DNA of 64,000 bases from Amycolatopsis nigrescens CSC17Ta-90 (GCF_000384315.1 NZ_ARVW01000001.1:2861746-2925745), one strand, 5' to 3'; positions 1 through 8,638 are shown, counted from the stretch's first letter. Numbers and translations: made by a program. The notes: generated by a model from the letters alone, not told the origin.

Positions 1-1541
1 TGGGCGAGCATCGGGCGGTCGATGGCAAAGGCCTTCGCCGACATCGCCGACCGGCCCGCTGGCGCCGGTCCGGCCACCGGGTTGACCATCCGCCCGGAGC
101 TCTTTTCGAACGCCGGGGTGCTCAGCATCCAGGTCACCGGCCCGGCGAGCATCGCCACCGCAGCAACCAGCACAGTCAGCACGGCCAGCCCCGGCACGGC
201 CTGGCTCCGGCCGGACGAGGTCCTGGTGAGCAGCAGCAGGAGCACCGAGACCACCGCGGCCGCCACGATCAGCGGCGGTAGCCAGCCGAAGACGTTTCCC
301 TGGCGCCCGACCAGCACCACCGCCCAGCCCGCGGTCAGCAGCACCCCGGCCGGCAACAGCCAACCGGCCGGTCCGCGGGCCTGCCACGCGGTGTACGCAC
401 GCGTCAAACCGACCCCGCCGACCGCGGCCAGTGCCGGGGCCATCACCGTGGTGTAGTACGGGTGCATCCCGCTGAGCGCGCTGAACGCGGCCCAGCCGGG
501 CAGCAGCATGCCGCCCCACAGCAGCCAGCCCGCGCGGTCCCGCCGGTCACCGCGCAGGGAGGTCAGCACCCCGGCGGCCAGCAGCAACGCGGCCAGCGGC
601 AGCAGCCAGCCGATCTGCGTGCCGACCTGCTCGTTGAACAGCCTGCCCGGCCCTGGCGCCCCGCCGAACACCGTGCCATGGCCGGCGCCGCCGCGGCTGA
701 CTCCGTTGTGCACGAAGACCATGTCCCAGACCGAGTTCGACGCGCTCCCGTCGACCTGCGGCCGTGCGCCGGCCGGCACCAGCGACACCACGATCATCCA
801 CGACAGCGACACCAGCACCGACAACGCGCCGTAGACCACCGCACGGGCGAACCGCACCCGTGGCGCCAGGTCCGCGAAGAACAGATAGGTGAGGCAGAAC
901 GCGGGCAACACCAGCAACGCCTGCAACATCTTCACCTGGAAACCGACGCCCACCAGCACCGCGGACAGCACCAGCCAGCGCCACCCCGGATGCTCCAGCG
1001 CACGCACCAGCGCATAGGCCGCCGCCACCACCGAACACATCAGCAACGTGTCCGGGATGTTCACCTGCGCCGTCACGAAAACCACCGGCGTGCACAGGAA
1101 AATCACCGCGGCGACGAACCCCGCCCGCGCCCCCGCCCACCGACGCACCGCACCGAACAGCAACGGCACCGAAACCGTCGCCGCCAGCACCTCCGGCAGC
1201 AAGAACACCCAGGACTGCGTGCCGAAAACCCGCACGAACAACGCGTGCACCCACAACGATCCCGGCAACTTGTCCGTGGTCACGAAGCCCGACGGATCGA
1301 ACGCGCCGAAGAAGAAGTTGGACCAGCTCTCGCTCATACTCCGAATGGCCGAGCTGTAGTAGACGTGCGGCGTTCCACGGCTCAGCCCCCAGGCGTAGAG
1401 GGCGGCCGCGAGCACCGACAGCACCAGCACCGGCGTGAACCGCCGTCGCGGCAGGACTATCGGGCCGACGTTGACCGAATTCATCGCATCGGGCGGAGGT
1501 ATCACTTTTTCCGGGCGCGCTGAACTGAACTTGACCACCAT
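1..1541 (-). CDS. GT39/ArnT-like membrane glycosyltransferase (C-terminus beyond left edge)
   Basis: About 513 codons can be read before the window edge; the stop is not in the window. The product is a polytopic membrane protein of the PMT/GT39 superfamily, which transfers sugars from polyprenyl-phosphate donors outside the membrane. A first hydrophobic segment is followed by an extracytoplasmic loop with YYSSAIRSMSESW and the DKLPG motif, typical of actinobacterial GT39 proteins (the Asp is the presumed catalytic region), then many hydrophobic helices and a HPYYTTVMAP loop. I chose the ATG at 1541 because GGGGGT lies just upstream; an in-frame ATG at 1484 is the alternative. It is divergent from the ligase gene at 1765. 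Family is well supported; donor and acceptor are unknown. Confidence 0.82.
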   Translation of the reverse strand, partial: MVVKFSSARPEKVIPPPDAMNSVNVGPIVLPRRRFTPVLVLSVLAAALYAWGLSRGTPHVYYSSAIRSMSESWSNFFFGAFDPSGFVTTDKLPGSLWVHALFVRVFGTQSWVFLLPEVLAATVSVPLLFGAVRRWAGARAGFVAAVIFLCTPVVFVTAQVNIPDTLLMCSVVAAAYALVRALEHPGWRWLVLSAVLVGVGFQVKMLQALLVLPAFCLTYLFFADLAPRVRFARAVVYGALSVLVSLSWMIVVSLVPAGARPQVDGSASNSVWDMVFVHNGVSRGGAGHGTVFGGAPGPGRLFNEQVGTQIGWLLPLAALLLAAGVLTSLRGDRRDRAGWLLWGGMLLPGWAAFSALSGMHPYYTTVMAPALAAVGGVGLTRAYTAWQARGPAGWLLPAGVLLTAGWAVVLVGRQGNVFGWLPPLIVAAAVVSVLLLLLTRTSSGRSQAVPGLAVLTVLVAAVAMLAGPVTWMLSTPAFEKSSGRMVNPVAGPAPAGRSAMSAKAFAIDRPMLA

Positions 1542-1764
1542 GACCCCCAGTCTTGGCGAAACAAAAGGAAGCGCATGCGCTCGGCTGAGCATAGAATTGG
1601 AAAATCAGATCGCTGAGAACCTTTTCAATTTTTGTCAGGTGGATTTACCAGGTTTCCGACAGAGAGGAAAGGAACGGTGACCGACCGTGTGCCCGCGGAT
1701 ACGAAACGAGCGGAATACCGTGTCCACTCCGGACCGGACCGGCGCCGGTGGGAGAATAACGGCT

Positions 1765-3198
1765 ATGGCTGTTCTTCCGACGGTATTCGCCACCGCCACC
1801 GCGCGGCCGGACGACGTGGCCGTCCGGTCACGCCGGGCGACCCTGACCTGGCACCAGCTGGCCGGCCGGATCACCGCCGCCGCGGCGACCCTGCGCGAGC
1901 GCGGACTGGCCCCAGGTGACCGGATCGCGATTGAGGCGGCGGACCAGCTCGACGAACTGCTCTGGTTCCTCGCCGCGGACGCCGCCGGGCTCGGCGCACT
2001 GATCGTGACCCCCGCATGGTCCACTTCGGAACGTGCGCACGTGCTCACCAGGCTGGGGCCACGACTGGTGGTCACCGAGCCCGCACCTTCCGCGGTCACA
2101 CCCGGCGTGGACGCGAGCACCGATGCCGGCGCACTGTGCTACGTGGGCACCACCTCCGGCAGCAGCGCGGCGCCCAAGCTGTACACCAGGACCCGCGGCT
2201 CGTGGCGGCGGAGCTTCGGCCCGCTGAGCAAGGCCTTCGGGCCCGGCCGGACCGACACCGTGCTGGTCGCCGGTTCGCTGTCCTCCTCGCTGTTCCTGTT
2301 CTCCGCCCTGCACGCGCTGGACTCCGGCGCCGAGGTGCTGCTGGCCGGCCCGTGGTCCGCGGACCGCGCGCTGGCGCACTGCCGCACGGCGACCGCGCTG
2401 CACCTGGTGCCCGGCATGCTGGCCGCGCTGTGCGACGGCTGGGAGCGCGATCCGGCCGCACTGGCGGACTGCTCGCTGCGCGCGGTGCTCTGCTGCGGCG
2501 CGAAACTGGGCGCCGGAGTGGAACGCCGGTTCCGGGCGCTGCTGCCGGACTGCCGGCTGATCGAGTACTACGGCTCCTCGGAGCACTCGCTGATCACCTA
2601 CCGCGACGGCGAAGGCGGCGAAGATCAGGCCACTGTGGGCAGTCCGGCCCCGGACGTCGAGCTGGAGATCCGCGACGCGCACGGCACCCCGCTGCCGGAC
2701 GGCACCGAAGGCGTGCTGTGGGTCCGCTCGCCGATGCTGTTCGCCGGTTATCTCCCCGACCGGGACGGGGACCCGCTGGACACCGGCTCGTTCGACGGGA
2801 ACGGCTGGCTGTCCAACGGGGACCTCGGGGAGATCCGTCCGGACGGCACCCTCGAACTGCGCGGCCGGGACGGCCAGTCGGTGATCAACTCGGGCGGGCA
2901 CAACGTGTCCCCGGCCGAGGTGGAGGCCGTGCTGCGGGAGGCGCCCGGGGTCGGCGAGGTGGTCGTGCTGGGCACCGCGCACAGCAGGCTCGGTGCCGTG
3001 GTCACCGCGGTGGTCGAGCCGGGCCACGGCACCGAGCCGAGCCTTCGCGAGCTGCGCGCGCTGGTCGCGCGGCGGCTCAGCCCGGCGAAACGGCCGCGCC
3101 GCTGGTGGCGTGCCACCGCACTGCCGCGCACCGCGACCGGCAAGGTCTCCCGGGTACCCGAGACGATCATGGCCGCGCCGCTGGAGCGGCTCCGATGA
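1765..3198 (+). CDS. AMP-binding acyl-CoA synthetase / adenylate-forming ligase
   Basis: The 477-residue protein is a class I adenylate-forming enzyme expected to activate a carboxylic acid as acyl-AMP and then acyl-CoA. Visible signatures are the P-loop-like TTSGSSAAPK (about residue 130), YYGSSEH (motif A5), a hinge-region GWLSNGDLGEIRPDG followed by GRDGQSVINSGG, and a C-terminal PRTATGKVSR carrying the catalytic Lys. It is slightly short for the family (500-550). The start at 1765 follows GGGAG; an upstream in-frame extension to 1687 looks non-coding. The stop overlaps the thiolase start (ATGA at 3195), so the two are translationally coupled and probably act in one acyl-CoA pathway. The substrate cannot be told from sequence. 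Confidence 0.87.
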   Translation: MAVLPTVFATATARPDDVAVRSRRATLTWHQLAGRITAAAATLRERGLAPGDRIAIEAADQLDELLWFLAADAAGLGALIVTPAWSTSERAHVLTRLGPRLVVTEPAPSAVTPGVDASTDAGALCYVGTTSGSSAAPKLYTRTRGSWRRSFGPLSKAFGPGRTDTVLVAGSLSSSLFLFSALHALDSGAEVLLAGPWSADRALAHCRTATALHLVPGMLAALCDGWERDPAALADCSLRAVLCCGAKLGAGVERRFRALLPDCRLIEYYGSSEHSLITYRDGEGGEDQATVGSPAPDVELEIRDAHGTPLPDGTEGVLWVRSPMLFAGYLPDRDGDPLDTGSFDGNGWLSNGDLGEIRPDGTLELRGRDGQSVINSGGHNVSPAEVEAVLREAPGVGEVVVLGTAHSRLGAVVTAVVEPGHGTEPSLRELRALVARRLSPAKRPRRWWRATALPRTATGKVSRVPETIMAAPLERLR

Positions 3199-4334
3199 GC
3201 GAGACACCGATGATCGTCGCGGCGAGGCGCAGCGCGATCGGCAGGGCGGGCGGCATCTTCGGCGACCTGCCGCTGCACCGGCTCGCCGCACCGGTGCTCA
3301 CCGCGGCGCTGGAGGACTCCGGAGCGTCCGCGTCGGAGGTCTCGGAAGTGTTGCTGGGCAACGTTTTCGGTCCGGGCGGCAACTCGGCGCGGGTGGCCGC
3401 GCTGGAGGCAGGGCTCGGCGTCGAGTCCTCCGCTGTCACCGTGGACCGGCAGTGCGCGAGCGGTCTGGAGGCGGTGCACCTGGCCGCCACCATGGTCGCG
3501 GCCGGGCGCGGCGGGCTGTACCTGGCCGGTGGTGCGGAAAGCCCGTCCACCGCGCCATGGCGCGCCGAACGGCCGCGGTCGGTGGGCGAGCCGCCGCGGT
3601 TCTATTCGCGGGCACCGTTCGCGCCCGCCGCGTTCGGCGATCCGGAAATGGGCGCGGCGGCGGACCTGGTCGCGGCCGAGGCCGGGATCAGCAGGGCGCG
3701 GCAGGACGAGTACGCCGCGGAAAGCCACCGCAAGGCGATCGAGACCGTCCGCGCCGGCGGGTTCGACGCGGAGATCGTGCCGATCGACGCGCATTGCACG
3801 GACCAGCGCCCGCGCGCCGGGCTGACCGCCGCCCGGCTCGCCCGGCTGCGCCCCGCGTTCAGCCAGGACGGCACCACCACCGCCGGGAACTCCTGCGGGG
3901 TCAACGACGGCGCGGCCGTGGTGGCCGTCGCGAGCGAGTCGTGGTGTGCCGATCGCGGGCTGCGCGGCCTGCGGATCGTGGACTGGGCGGCGTCCGGGGT
4001 GGACCCGCGGCGGCTCGGCCTCGGCCCGGTGCCCGCGGTGCGCACGCTGCTCGAACGCAACGGGCTCACCGTCGCCGAACTCGGCGTGGTGGAGTTCAAC
4101 GAAGCCTTCGCCGGTCAGGTGCTGGCCTGCCTGGACGCGCTGGGCATCGCGCCGGAGCTCGTCTGCCCCGATGGCGGCGCGATCGCGCTTGGCCACCCGT
4201 GGGGCGCGTCCGGCGCGGTGCTGATGGTCCGGCTGTTCAGCCGGATGATGCGCGCGGACGGCCCGCGGTTCGGCCTTGCCGTGATCGCCGCCGGCGGTGG
4301 CCAGGGCCTGGCCACCCTGGTCCGCCGCGACTGA
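3195..4334 (+). CDS. Thiolase-family protein lacking the second catalytic cysteine
   Basis: This 379-residue protein has the thiolase fold: nucleophilic Cys87 in DRQCASGLE, FNEAFAGQ near 302 and the catalytic His334 in GHPWGASGA. Established thiolases have a second Cys in a C-x-GGG motif near the C-terminus that acts as acid/base; here the motif reads VIAAGGGQG, so the Cys position (residue 365) is Ala. Classical reversible acetyl transfer may therefore be impaired, leaving decarboxylating, hydrolytic or one-sided acyl transfer chemistry as possibilities. It is coupled to the upstream acyl-CoA ligase by a 4-base overlap. Function as an acetyl-CoA acetyltransferase should not be assumed. Confidence 0.85.
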   Translation: MSETPMIVAARRSAIGRAGGIFGDLPLHRLAAPVLTAALEDSGASASEVSEVLLGNVFGPGGNSARVAALEAGLGVESSAVTVDRQCASGLEAVHLAATMVAAGRGGLYLAGGAESPSTAPWRAERPRSVGEPPRFYSRAPFAPAAFGDPEMGAAADLVAAEAGISRARQDEYAAESHRKAIETVRAGGFDAEIVPIDAHCTDQRPRAGLTAARLARLRPAFSQDGTTTAGNSCGVNDGAAVVAVASESWCADRGLRGLRIVDWAASGVDPRRLGLGPVPAVRTLLERNGLTVAELGVVEFNEAFAGQVLACLDALGIAPELVCPDGGAIALGHPWGASGAVLMVRLFSRMMRADGPRFGLAVIAAGGGQGLATLVRRD

Positions 4335-4337
4335 CCC

Positions 4338-4589
4338 TCAGGTCCCGCGATGGGTACCGGTGACCTTGACCAGTGACGCGGTGCCGGGGTCGCCGCCCTT
4401 GGTGCTGCCGACCGAGGTGAGCAGGGAGAGCACCACCGCATATCCGGTGATGGACAGCCCGGTCCCCCAGTCGAGCCCGAGCAGCCCGGTACCGGCCGCC
4501 CCGAGCCAGGCCGCGAAGGACTGCACAGCCGTCTTGATCGCCCGTTCGACGGCGTCGATCCAGAATGTGCCACTGAAGTATTCGGACAT
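4338..4589 (-). CDS. Small holin-like membrane protein (r1t-type)
   Basis: An 83-residue protein with an amphipathic N-terminus (FWIDAVERAIKTAVQSF) and hydrophobic stretches (LGAAGTGLLG and GYAVVLSLLTSVGS), resembling small phage r1t-type holins that are widespread as orphan genes in actinomycete chromosomes. The start at 4589 is preceded by AGAGGAG at nine bases. No endolysin, phage structural gene or attachment site lies beside it, so a lysis role is not implied; it could be a small membrane protein co-opted by the host. It is convergent with the thiolase gene, with three bases between the stops. Confidence 0.6.
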   Translation of the reverse strand: MSEYFSGTFWIDAVERAIKTAVQSFAAWLGAAGTGLLGLDWGTGLSITGYAVVLSLLTSVGSTKGGDPGTASLVKVTGTHRGT

Positions 4590-4964
4590 CACGGCCGCTC
4601 CTCTGGATTTCGCGCGAAAAGAAAGATACGGAAAGAATCCGCCGCGCACCGGCCGGCCCGCCGCCACCGGCAGTGCGGACCATCGGGCGGCTTTCACTGC
4701 CCGCCGGGGCAGCCACCGTGACCGATCCGGAAAATTGTGCCCCAACTCACACCGAACTGCGGAGCGCCGCCCCTGCCGCAATGTCCGAATTCGTGTCGGT
4801 TTCACCCGGAAATCCCGACAGTTGCGCACTTTTCTTTCCTCACCTGTCGCGAACAAGTCACAAGATCCCAGTCGAGCAGGACCGAGAACTCACTACCACG
4901 GGATACCGCGTCGCCACGCTTAGTAGCAGCCGGGGCCAAGAATGGGCCCGCGATCCCAGAACAG
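4590..4964. other. Divergent intergenic region, 375 bp
   Basis: This lies between the holin-like gene (reverse) and the GT2-GtrA gene (forward) and must hold both promoters. It is less GC-rich than the flanking genes and contains reading frames without coding character. I see no clear -35/-10 pair, palindrome or RNA motif. The GT2 start is uncertain, so part of the right end may be coding. Confidence 0.4.
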
Positions 4965-6251
4965 GTGATCAGGTTGAGCGGTGCACTGGCGACCGGAGAA
5001 CAAGCGCACGCGCCCGAACCCGGAAACGAACGCCAGCGGCGGGAAACGGTTCGGCGCACGGCGACGGTCGATGTGATCATTCCCGTCTACAACGAAGAAA
5101 AATCCCTTCCCGGTTGCATCCGGGTACTGCACGAGTACCTCGGCGAGCACATTCCCTTCGAATGGACCATCACCGTGGTCAACAACGCCAGCACCGACGC
5201 GACCCAGAACGTCGCCGAAGAGCTCGCCGCCGGCACCGAAGGCGTTCGGGTCATCCAGCTGGACCGCAAGGGCCGCGGGCACGCGCTGCGCACCGCGTGG
5301 AGCACCAGCGACGCGGACATCGTCGTGTACATGGACGTGGACCTGTCCACCGGCCTGGACGCCCTGCTGCCGCTGATCGCCCCGCTCACCAACGGGCACT
5401 CCGACCTCGCCATCGGCTCCCGGCTCGCGCCGGGCGCCCGCACCATCCGCGGGCCGAAGCGCGAGATGATCTCCCGCTGCTACAACTCGCTGATCAGGCT
5501 GTCCCACGGCGCCCGGTTCTCCGACGCCCAGTGCGGGTTCAAGGCCGCCCGCACCGAGGTGATCCGGCCGCTGCTGCCCCATCTGAAGGACGACAACTGG
5601 TTCTTCGACACCGAGTTGCTGCTGCTGGCCGAGCACAACGGGCTGCGGGTGCACGAGGTGCCGGTGGACTGGGTCGAGGACACCGACACCAGGGTGCAGG
5701 TGTCGAAGACCGCGGTCGAGGACATCCGCGGGCTGATCAGGGTGGCGCGCGACAAGGCGACCGGCGCGGCGAAGGTGGAGAGCCTGCCGCGCCGGCCGGA
5801 CCCGACCCCGACCCATCCGGACGCGGTCATCGCGCGCCGGGAAACCGGGCTGTTGTGGCAGATTCTCTCCTTCGGCCTGGTCGGTGTCCTCTCCACGGCC
5901 GCGAACCTGTTGCTGTACGCGATCTTCCGCACCTTCTGGCCGCTGCTGCTGGCCAACTTCCTGGCGCTGACCATCACCACCCTGTTCAACACCGAGGCGA
6001 ACCGGCGGCTGACCTTCATCGGCGTGCGGGGGTCGAGGCCGACCAGCCTGGTGCATCTGCAGGGCCTGATCATCTTCGCCTTCTACTACGCGTTCACCTC
6101 GGGCGCGCTGCTCGCGCTGAACCTCGCGGTGAGCCGGCCTTCGACCAGACTCGAGCTCGTCGTACTGCTGCTGGCCTCGGCCATCGGCACGGTGGGACGG
6201 TTCGTCGCGCTCCGGGGCTGGGTGTTCAAGAACCCGAACAGAAAGGCGTAG
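4965..6251 (+). CDS. GT2 polyprenyl-phosphate glycosyltransferase fused to GtrA membrane domain
   Basis: About 428 residues. The N-terminal half is a GT-A glycosyltransferase of the dolichyl/polyprenyl-phosphate sugar synthase type: VDVIIPVYNEE, VVNNASTDAT, the DVDLSTGLDALL metal-binding region and QCGFKAAR. The C-terminal half is a GtrA domain with four predicted membrane helices. Such fusions make polyprenyl-phosphate sugars and help deliver them across the membrane for GT39/GT-C enzymes, which fits the GT39 gene at the left edge. No ATG fits; GTG at 4965 or TTG at 4974 (preceded by AGGTGATC) are the likely starts, before the TVDVIIP motif. Confidence 0.85.
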   Translation: MIRLSGALATGEQAHAPEPGNERQRRETVRRTATVDVIIPVYNEEKSLPGCIRVLHEYLGEHIPFEWTITVVNNASTDATQNVAEELAAGTEGVRVIQLDRKGRGHALRTAWSTSDADIVVYMDVDLSTGLDALLPLIAPLTNGHSDLAIGSRLAPGARTIRGPKREMISRCYNSLIRLSHGARFSDAQCGFKAARTEVIRPLLPHLKDDNWFFDTELLLLAEHNGLRVHEVPVDWVEDTDTRVQVSKTAVEDIRGLIRVARDKATGAAKVESLPRRPDPTPTHPDAVIARRETGLLWQILSFGLVGVLSTAANLLLYAIFRTFWPLLLANFLALTITTLFNTEANRRLTFIGVRGSRPTSLVHLQGLIIFAFYYAFTSGALLALNLAVSRPSTRLELVVLLLASAIGTVGRFVALRGWVFKNPNRKA

Positions 6252-6254
6252 CGC

Positions 6255-6614
6255 TCAGGCGAGATCGGCGGCCTCGGTCACCCGGCGGATGTCGATCTCG
6301 ATGTCACCGAAGAGCCGCGCGTACCGATGACCCCATTCGGTCGCCTCGGCCAGTCCGTCCACCTGGATCAGCACGAACCCGGCGATCAGCTCCTTGGTCT
6401 CGGCGAACGGCCCGTCGGTCACCGTGGTCTTGCCGTCGCGGACGGTGATCCGCTTGGCGTCCATCGAGCTCGGCCGCAGCCCCTCACCCGAGAGCAGCAC
6501 CCCGGCGTCGGTGGCCTCCCGCAGGAACCGGTCGACCGCGTCGATCATCTCCGGCCCCGGCGTGAACGCTCCCGGCACGTTCTCGTCGAGCTTGTGCATG
6601 ATCATGAAACGCAT
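6255..6614 (-). CDS. YCII/DGPF-domain protein
   Basis: The 119-residue protein is a complete YCII-related (DGPF) domain, with the signature TDGPFAETKELIAGF at about 66-80 and a typical MRFMIMHK start. These small ferredoxin-fold proteins are of poorly known function and are often paired with ECF sigma factors; no sigma gene is adjacent here. The start at 6614 is supported by GAAGG upstream. It converges with the GT2-GtrA gene with three bases between stops, and it marks the chromosomal left flank of the tRNA-Tyr island. Confidence 0.85.
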   Translation of the reverse strand: MRFMIMHKLDENVPGAFTPGPEMIDAVDRFLREATDAGVLLSGEGLRPSSMDAKRITVRDGKTTVTDGPFAETKELIAGFVLIQVDGLAEATEWGHRYARLFGDIEIDIRRVTEAADLA

Positions 6615-6722
6615 GCTATTTGCCTTCGCACCTGGACCGGTCCTCCCTCTACGGGCCCCGGCTTCACTGACGCGTCGATCGACGTACCGCCGGATCGACA
6701 TCGCGGGGAGATTCTGCACGAA

Positions 6723-6764
6723 GAACGCCCCGTCGGCCTATCGCACATGGCCGGCGGGGCGTTC
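6723..6764 (-). terminator. Hairpin beyond the outermost tRNA-Tyr 3' copy
   Basis: A 10-bp stem (GAACGCCCCG with CGGGGCGTTC) plus an inner GGCC/GGCC stem. It sits immediately 3' of the leftmost tRNA-Tyr-like copy in the tRNA's orientation, as the hairpin at 9513 does for the intact tRNA. It may be the ancestral tRNA-Tyr terminator, now separated from the gene by inserted DNA. Confidence 0.6.
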
Positions 6765-6771
6765 GATGCTG

Positions 6772-6806
6772 TAGCAGGTGAAAGATTCGAACCCCCCAAG
6801 GCTGAA
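6772..6806 (-). repeat. Degenerate copy of the tRNA-Tyr 3' end (outer att remnant)
   Basis: The stretch matches the T-arm and acceptor 3' half of the tRNA-Tyr at 9564-9645 (it shares CAGGTGA, GATTCGAACCCCC and AAGGCTGA) with several mismatches, and no 5' half exists. It is best read as a decayed att half left by an element that integrated at tRNA-Tyr. It is not a functional tRNA. Confidence 0.6.
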
Positions 6807-7011
6807 TTCACGGCTGCACAGTGATCAGGGTTGAGCCATCGCCATTGATGTCGCCACAACTGCTCCTTGCAGGTCAGATAAGGTGCCGTCGACCTCACAG
6901 ACATGCGGGTAACCACTTTGCCAGTATGGCGACCTCCAAGGTCGGTCCGAGACGCTCCGTCGATCAGTGGTTCGCACGCCCTACGCGGTCACAAGTTGGC
7001 AAGATGTTGGG

Positions 7012-7599
7012 GTGACCACCACCACAACCAGCGTGAAGACAGAAAACGCACTGTTGTACCTCGCCGTGGACCTTGGCGATCATCCAGGACTCGAGGACTA
7101 TGGGCGAAACGTTGACGCGCTCGTTACCCTCGCACGCCACGCAACCTTCCTGAGCGTCCTCCCGATTCGCGTTGAGGACGATGCCATCGGCCACCCGAAG
7201 GCGGTGGCTGAGATTGCAATACTCCGAACACGAATGGCCAGTCCATGGGTGAGCGTGCTCGCAGATCTGGCCAGAAACTCGACACCGATCGCCTATGGAG
7301 CCGGGACTCTTTACGCATTGCACAGCCTGTTGCGTTTACTCATGAGCTGGCAACGGCACCGACTGGAACTCGAAGAACGAGAGGTACAGCTCACCGTGCT
7401 GAGACGACGCCTGCTCGATGCAAGCGAGCAGCTAGCGGACGAGGGGGTACGACGCTCCGGCGAACCCAGACCGGCAAACAGAAACCTCGACATGGCCTCA
7501 AGCGTCACCGATTCCCTGATGAATGCAGCGGAAAGCCTGGGGACGATCCAAACGGCAGACATAATCGAACCGGATGATCCGCGCGCAACTGGCATCTGA
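7012..7599 (+). CDS. Hypothetical island protein with hydrophobic segment and coiled coil
   Basis: I do not recognise this 195-residue protein. It has an N-terminal region lacking a signal peptide, a moderately hydrophobic stretch STPIAYGAGTLYALHSLLRLL around residues 88-108, and then a charged, heptad-like region (ELEEREVQLTVLRRRLLDASEQL) that looks coiled-coil, ending in an acidic tail. Third-position GC is lower than in neighbours, consistent with acquired DNA. The GTG at 7012 was chosen because coding character begins there; there is no strong ribosome-binding site, and an in-frame start at 6967 is possible. It lies between the outer and middle tRNA-Tyr copies. Confidence 0.5.
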   Translation: MTTTTTSVKTENALLYLAVDLGDHPGLEDYGRNVDALVTLARHATFLSVLPIRVEDDAIGHPKAVAEIAILRTRMASPWVSVLADLARNSTPIAYGAGTLYALHSLLRLLMSWQRHRLELEEREVQLTVLRRRLLDASEQLADEGVRRSGEPRPANRNLDMASSVTDSLMNAAESLGTIQTADIIEPDDPRATGI

Positions 7600-7826
7600 C
7601 ACGCAGCGATGTTCACGCAGCCGTGCACGGCGACTGCGCTGCGACACGGGGTGATCTGTCACCCGCTGCCCGAGACGCCTGCGGACGCCACGGGTGGCCA
7701 AGCACGCAGACCAGCACAGGCAGTGTCCTCGGTCTCGCCTCGACGAGCACCTGCAGGAACGACCGGGCCCCCGGGAGGAGGCATCCGACCACGCCGCACG
7801 ACTAAGCTAGCCCTGAACAAGAAAAC

Positions 7827-7854
7827 CCGCAGGTGGACAGTGGTCTCCCTGCGG
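7827..7854 (-). terminator. Hairpin 3' of the middle tRNA-Tyr copy
   Basis: A 7-bp stem CCGCAGG/CCTGCGG is followed on the minus strand by GTTTTCTT, which is intrinsic-terminator-like. It lies just beyond the middle att copy in the tRNA's orientation, so each integrated element seems to have supplied a replacement tRNA 3' end plus a terminator. Confidence 0.6.
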
Positions 7855-7860
7855 ATTCCC

Positions 7861-7916
7861 GTGGTGTGGCAGGTGAGGGATTCGAACCCCCGAAGGCTGA
7901 GCCGTCTGTTTTACAG
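7861..7916 (-). repeat. Partial tRNA-Tyr copy (att site), 55/56 identical
   Basis: Direct repeat of 9558-9613: 48 identical bases, one mismatch, then seven identical bases. It covers the tRNA-Tyr from the anticodon through the 3' end plus six bases beyond. The 5' half of the tRNA is absent. This is the expected structure of an attL/attR pair created by a tyrosine recombinase using the tRNA 3' end as attB. Confidence 0.8.
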
Positions 7917-8077
7917 GGAACAACTACAACGCTCTGAACAGGCGTTATGTGCGTTGGAACAGCCCGTGATACGCCCGCACCGCGCGGATTGCGGACGGGG
8001 CTGTGTGACGGAACGCCGTAACTGTCATCACCGCCGGACCCCGCGGGCCGGGGTATCGGCCAGTGCAGTCGGTTCTC

Positions 8078-8638
8078 TCAGCCCGTGAAGGTCAACGCGG
8101 CAGTGTTCGCCGTGAAGCTCTGTACGCCACCCGCACCGCACAGGCCGTCTTGGGTGACGATCACGGGGGTGGCGGTGATGGTGTCACCGGCCATCACGCC
8201 GCTGTCGATGCTGGCCGACAGCCCGAGATCCCCGCTGGTGGGGTCCGTGCTGACCACGAACGTGATCTCGCTCGTGCGCCCGGTGTTCCACTCGAATGTT
8301 GCCTCGCCGCCGAGGTGCAACGGAGCCGGGGCGCAGCCGTCGGCTTTTGCTCCAGGCGTTCCGTTGACCTGGGCCGACTGTAGCTGCGGCTGACTGCCGT
8401 TGGGAGAGTTGCAGCTCGCGATCGTGGCCACGGTGTCGGCGTCGACGGTGTTGAAGTCCAGCGGCGGGGTGAAGTTGAACTGGAACGTGGTGGTGCAGAC
8501 CAGATCGACGTCTTGGGCGTGGGCTACCGGTGTGGGGGCCGAGAACAGTCCGGTCGCGGCCAGGGTGAGTGCGCTGAACATGGTGCTGGCTCGGGTCGGA
8601 AAACCCGCGCGCGTGAGGACGTTGCCCTGGTCCGACAT
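8078..8638 (-). CDS. Secreted hypothetical protein
   Basis: A 186-residue protein with an export signal: a hydrophobic core (STMFSALTLAATGLFSAP) and a likely cleavage after VAHA near residue 41. The mature part is Thr/Ser/Gly-rich with four Cys (CTTTF, SCNSP, DGCAP and LCGAG), which could form two disulfides and suggests a small beta-rich extracellular domain. GAAGGAG seven bases before the ATG at 8638 makes the start secure. It lies alone inside the island. I recognise no family; a loose similarity in style to the secreted protein at 60846 is not enough to call homology. Confidence 0.7.
   Translation of the reverse strand: MSDQGNVLTRAGFPTRASTMFSALTLAATGLFSAPTPVAHAQDVDLVCTTTFQFNFTPPLDFNTVDADTVATIASCNSPNGSQPQLQSAQVNGTPGAKADGCAPAPLHLGGEATFEWNTGRTSEITFVVSTDPTSGDLGLSASIDSGVMAGDTITATPVIVTQDGLCGAGGVQSFTANTAALTFTG

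Larger units (their letters stand above)
7600..8077. other. Non-coding island stretch, 478 bp
   Basis: This holds a hairpin terminator (7827-7854) and the middle tRNA-Tyr 3' copy (7861-7916). The rest shows short frames without coding bias, and I see no further gene. It lies between the forward hypothetical gene ending at 7599 and the reverse secreted-protein gene ending at 8078. Confidence 0.5.

Noticed and set aside
547..1254. Minus-strand frame of 235 codons at the left edge
   Set aside because: It is Gly/Ala/Arg-rich in a shifted frame; the GT39 membrane protein on the same strand in another frame explains the region.
1765..4334. Antibiotic (NRPS/PKS) cluster start
   Set aside because: There is a free-standing AMP ligase and thiolase only; no carrier-protein, condensation or ketosynthase domains are seen in the window.
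7861..7916. Second tRNA-Tyr gene
   Set aside because: Only the 3' part from the anticodon on is present; the 5' acceptor strand and D-arm are missing, so it cannot fold as a tRNA. The copy at 6772 is even shorter.
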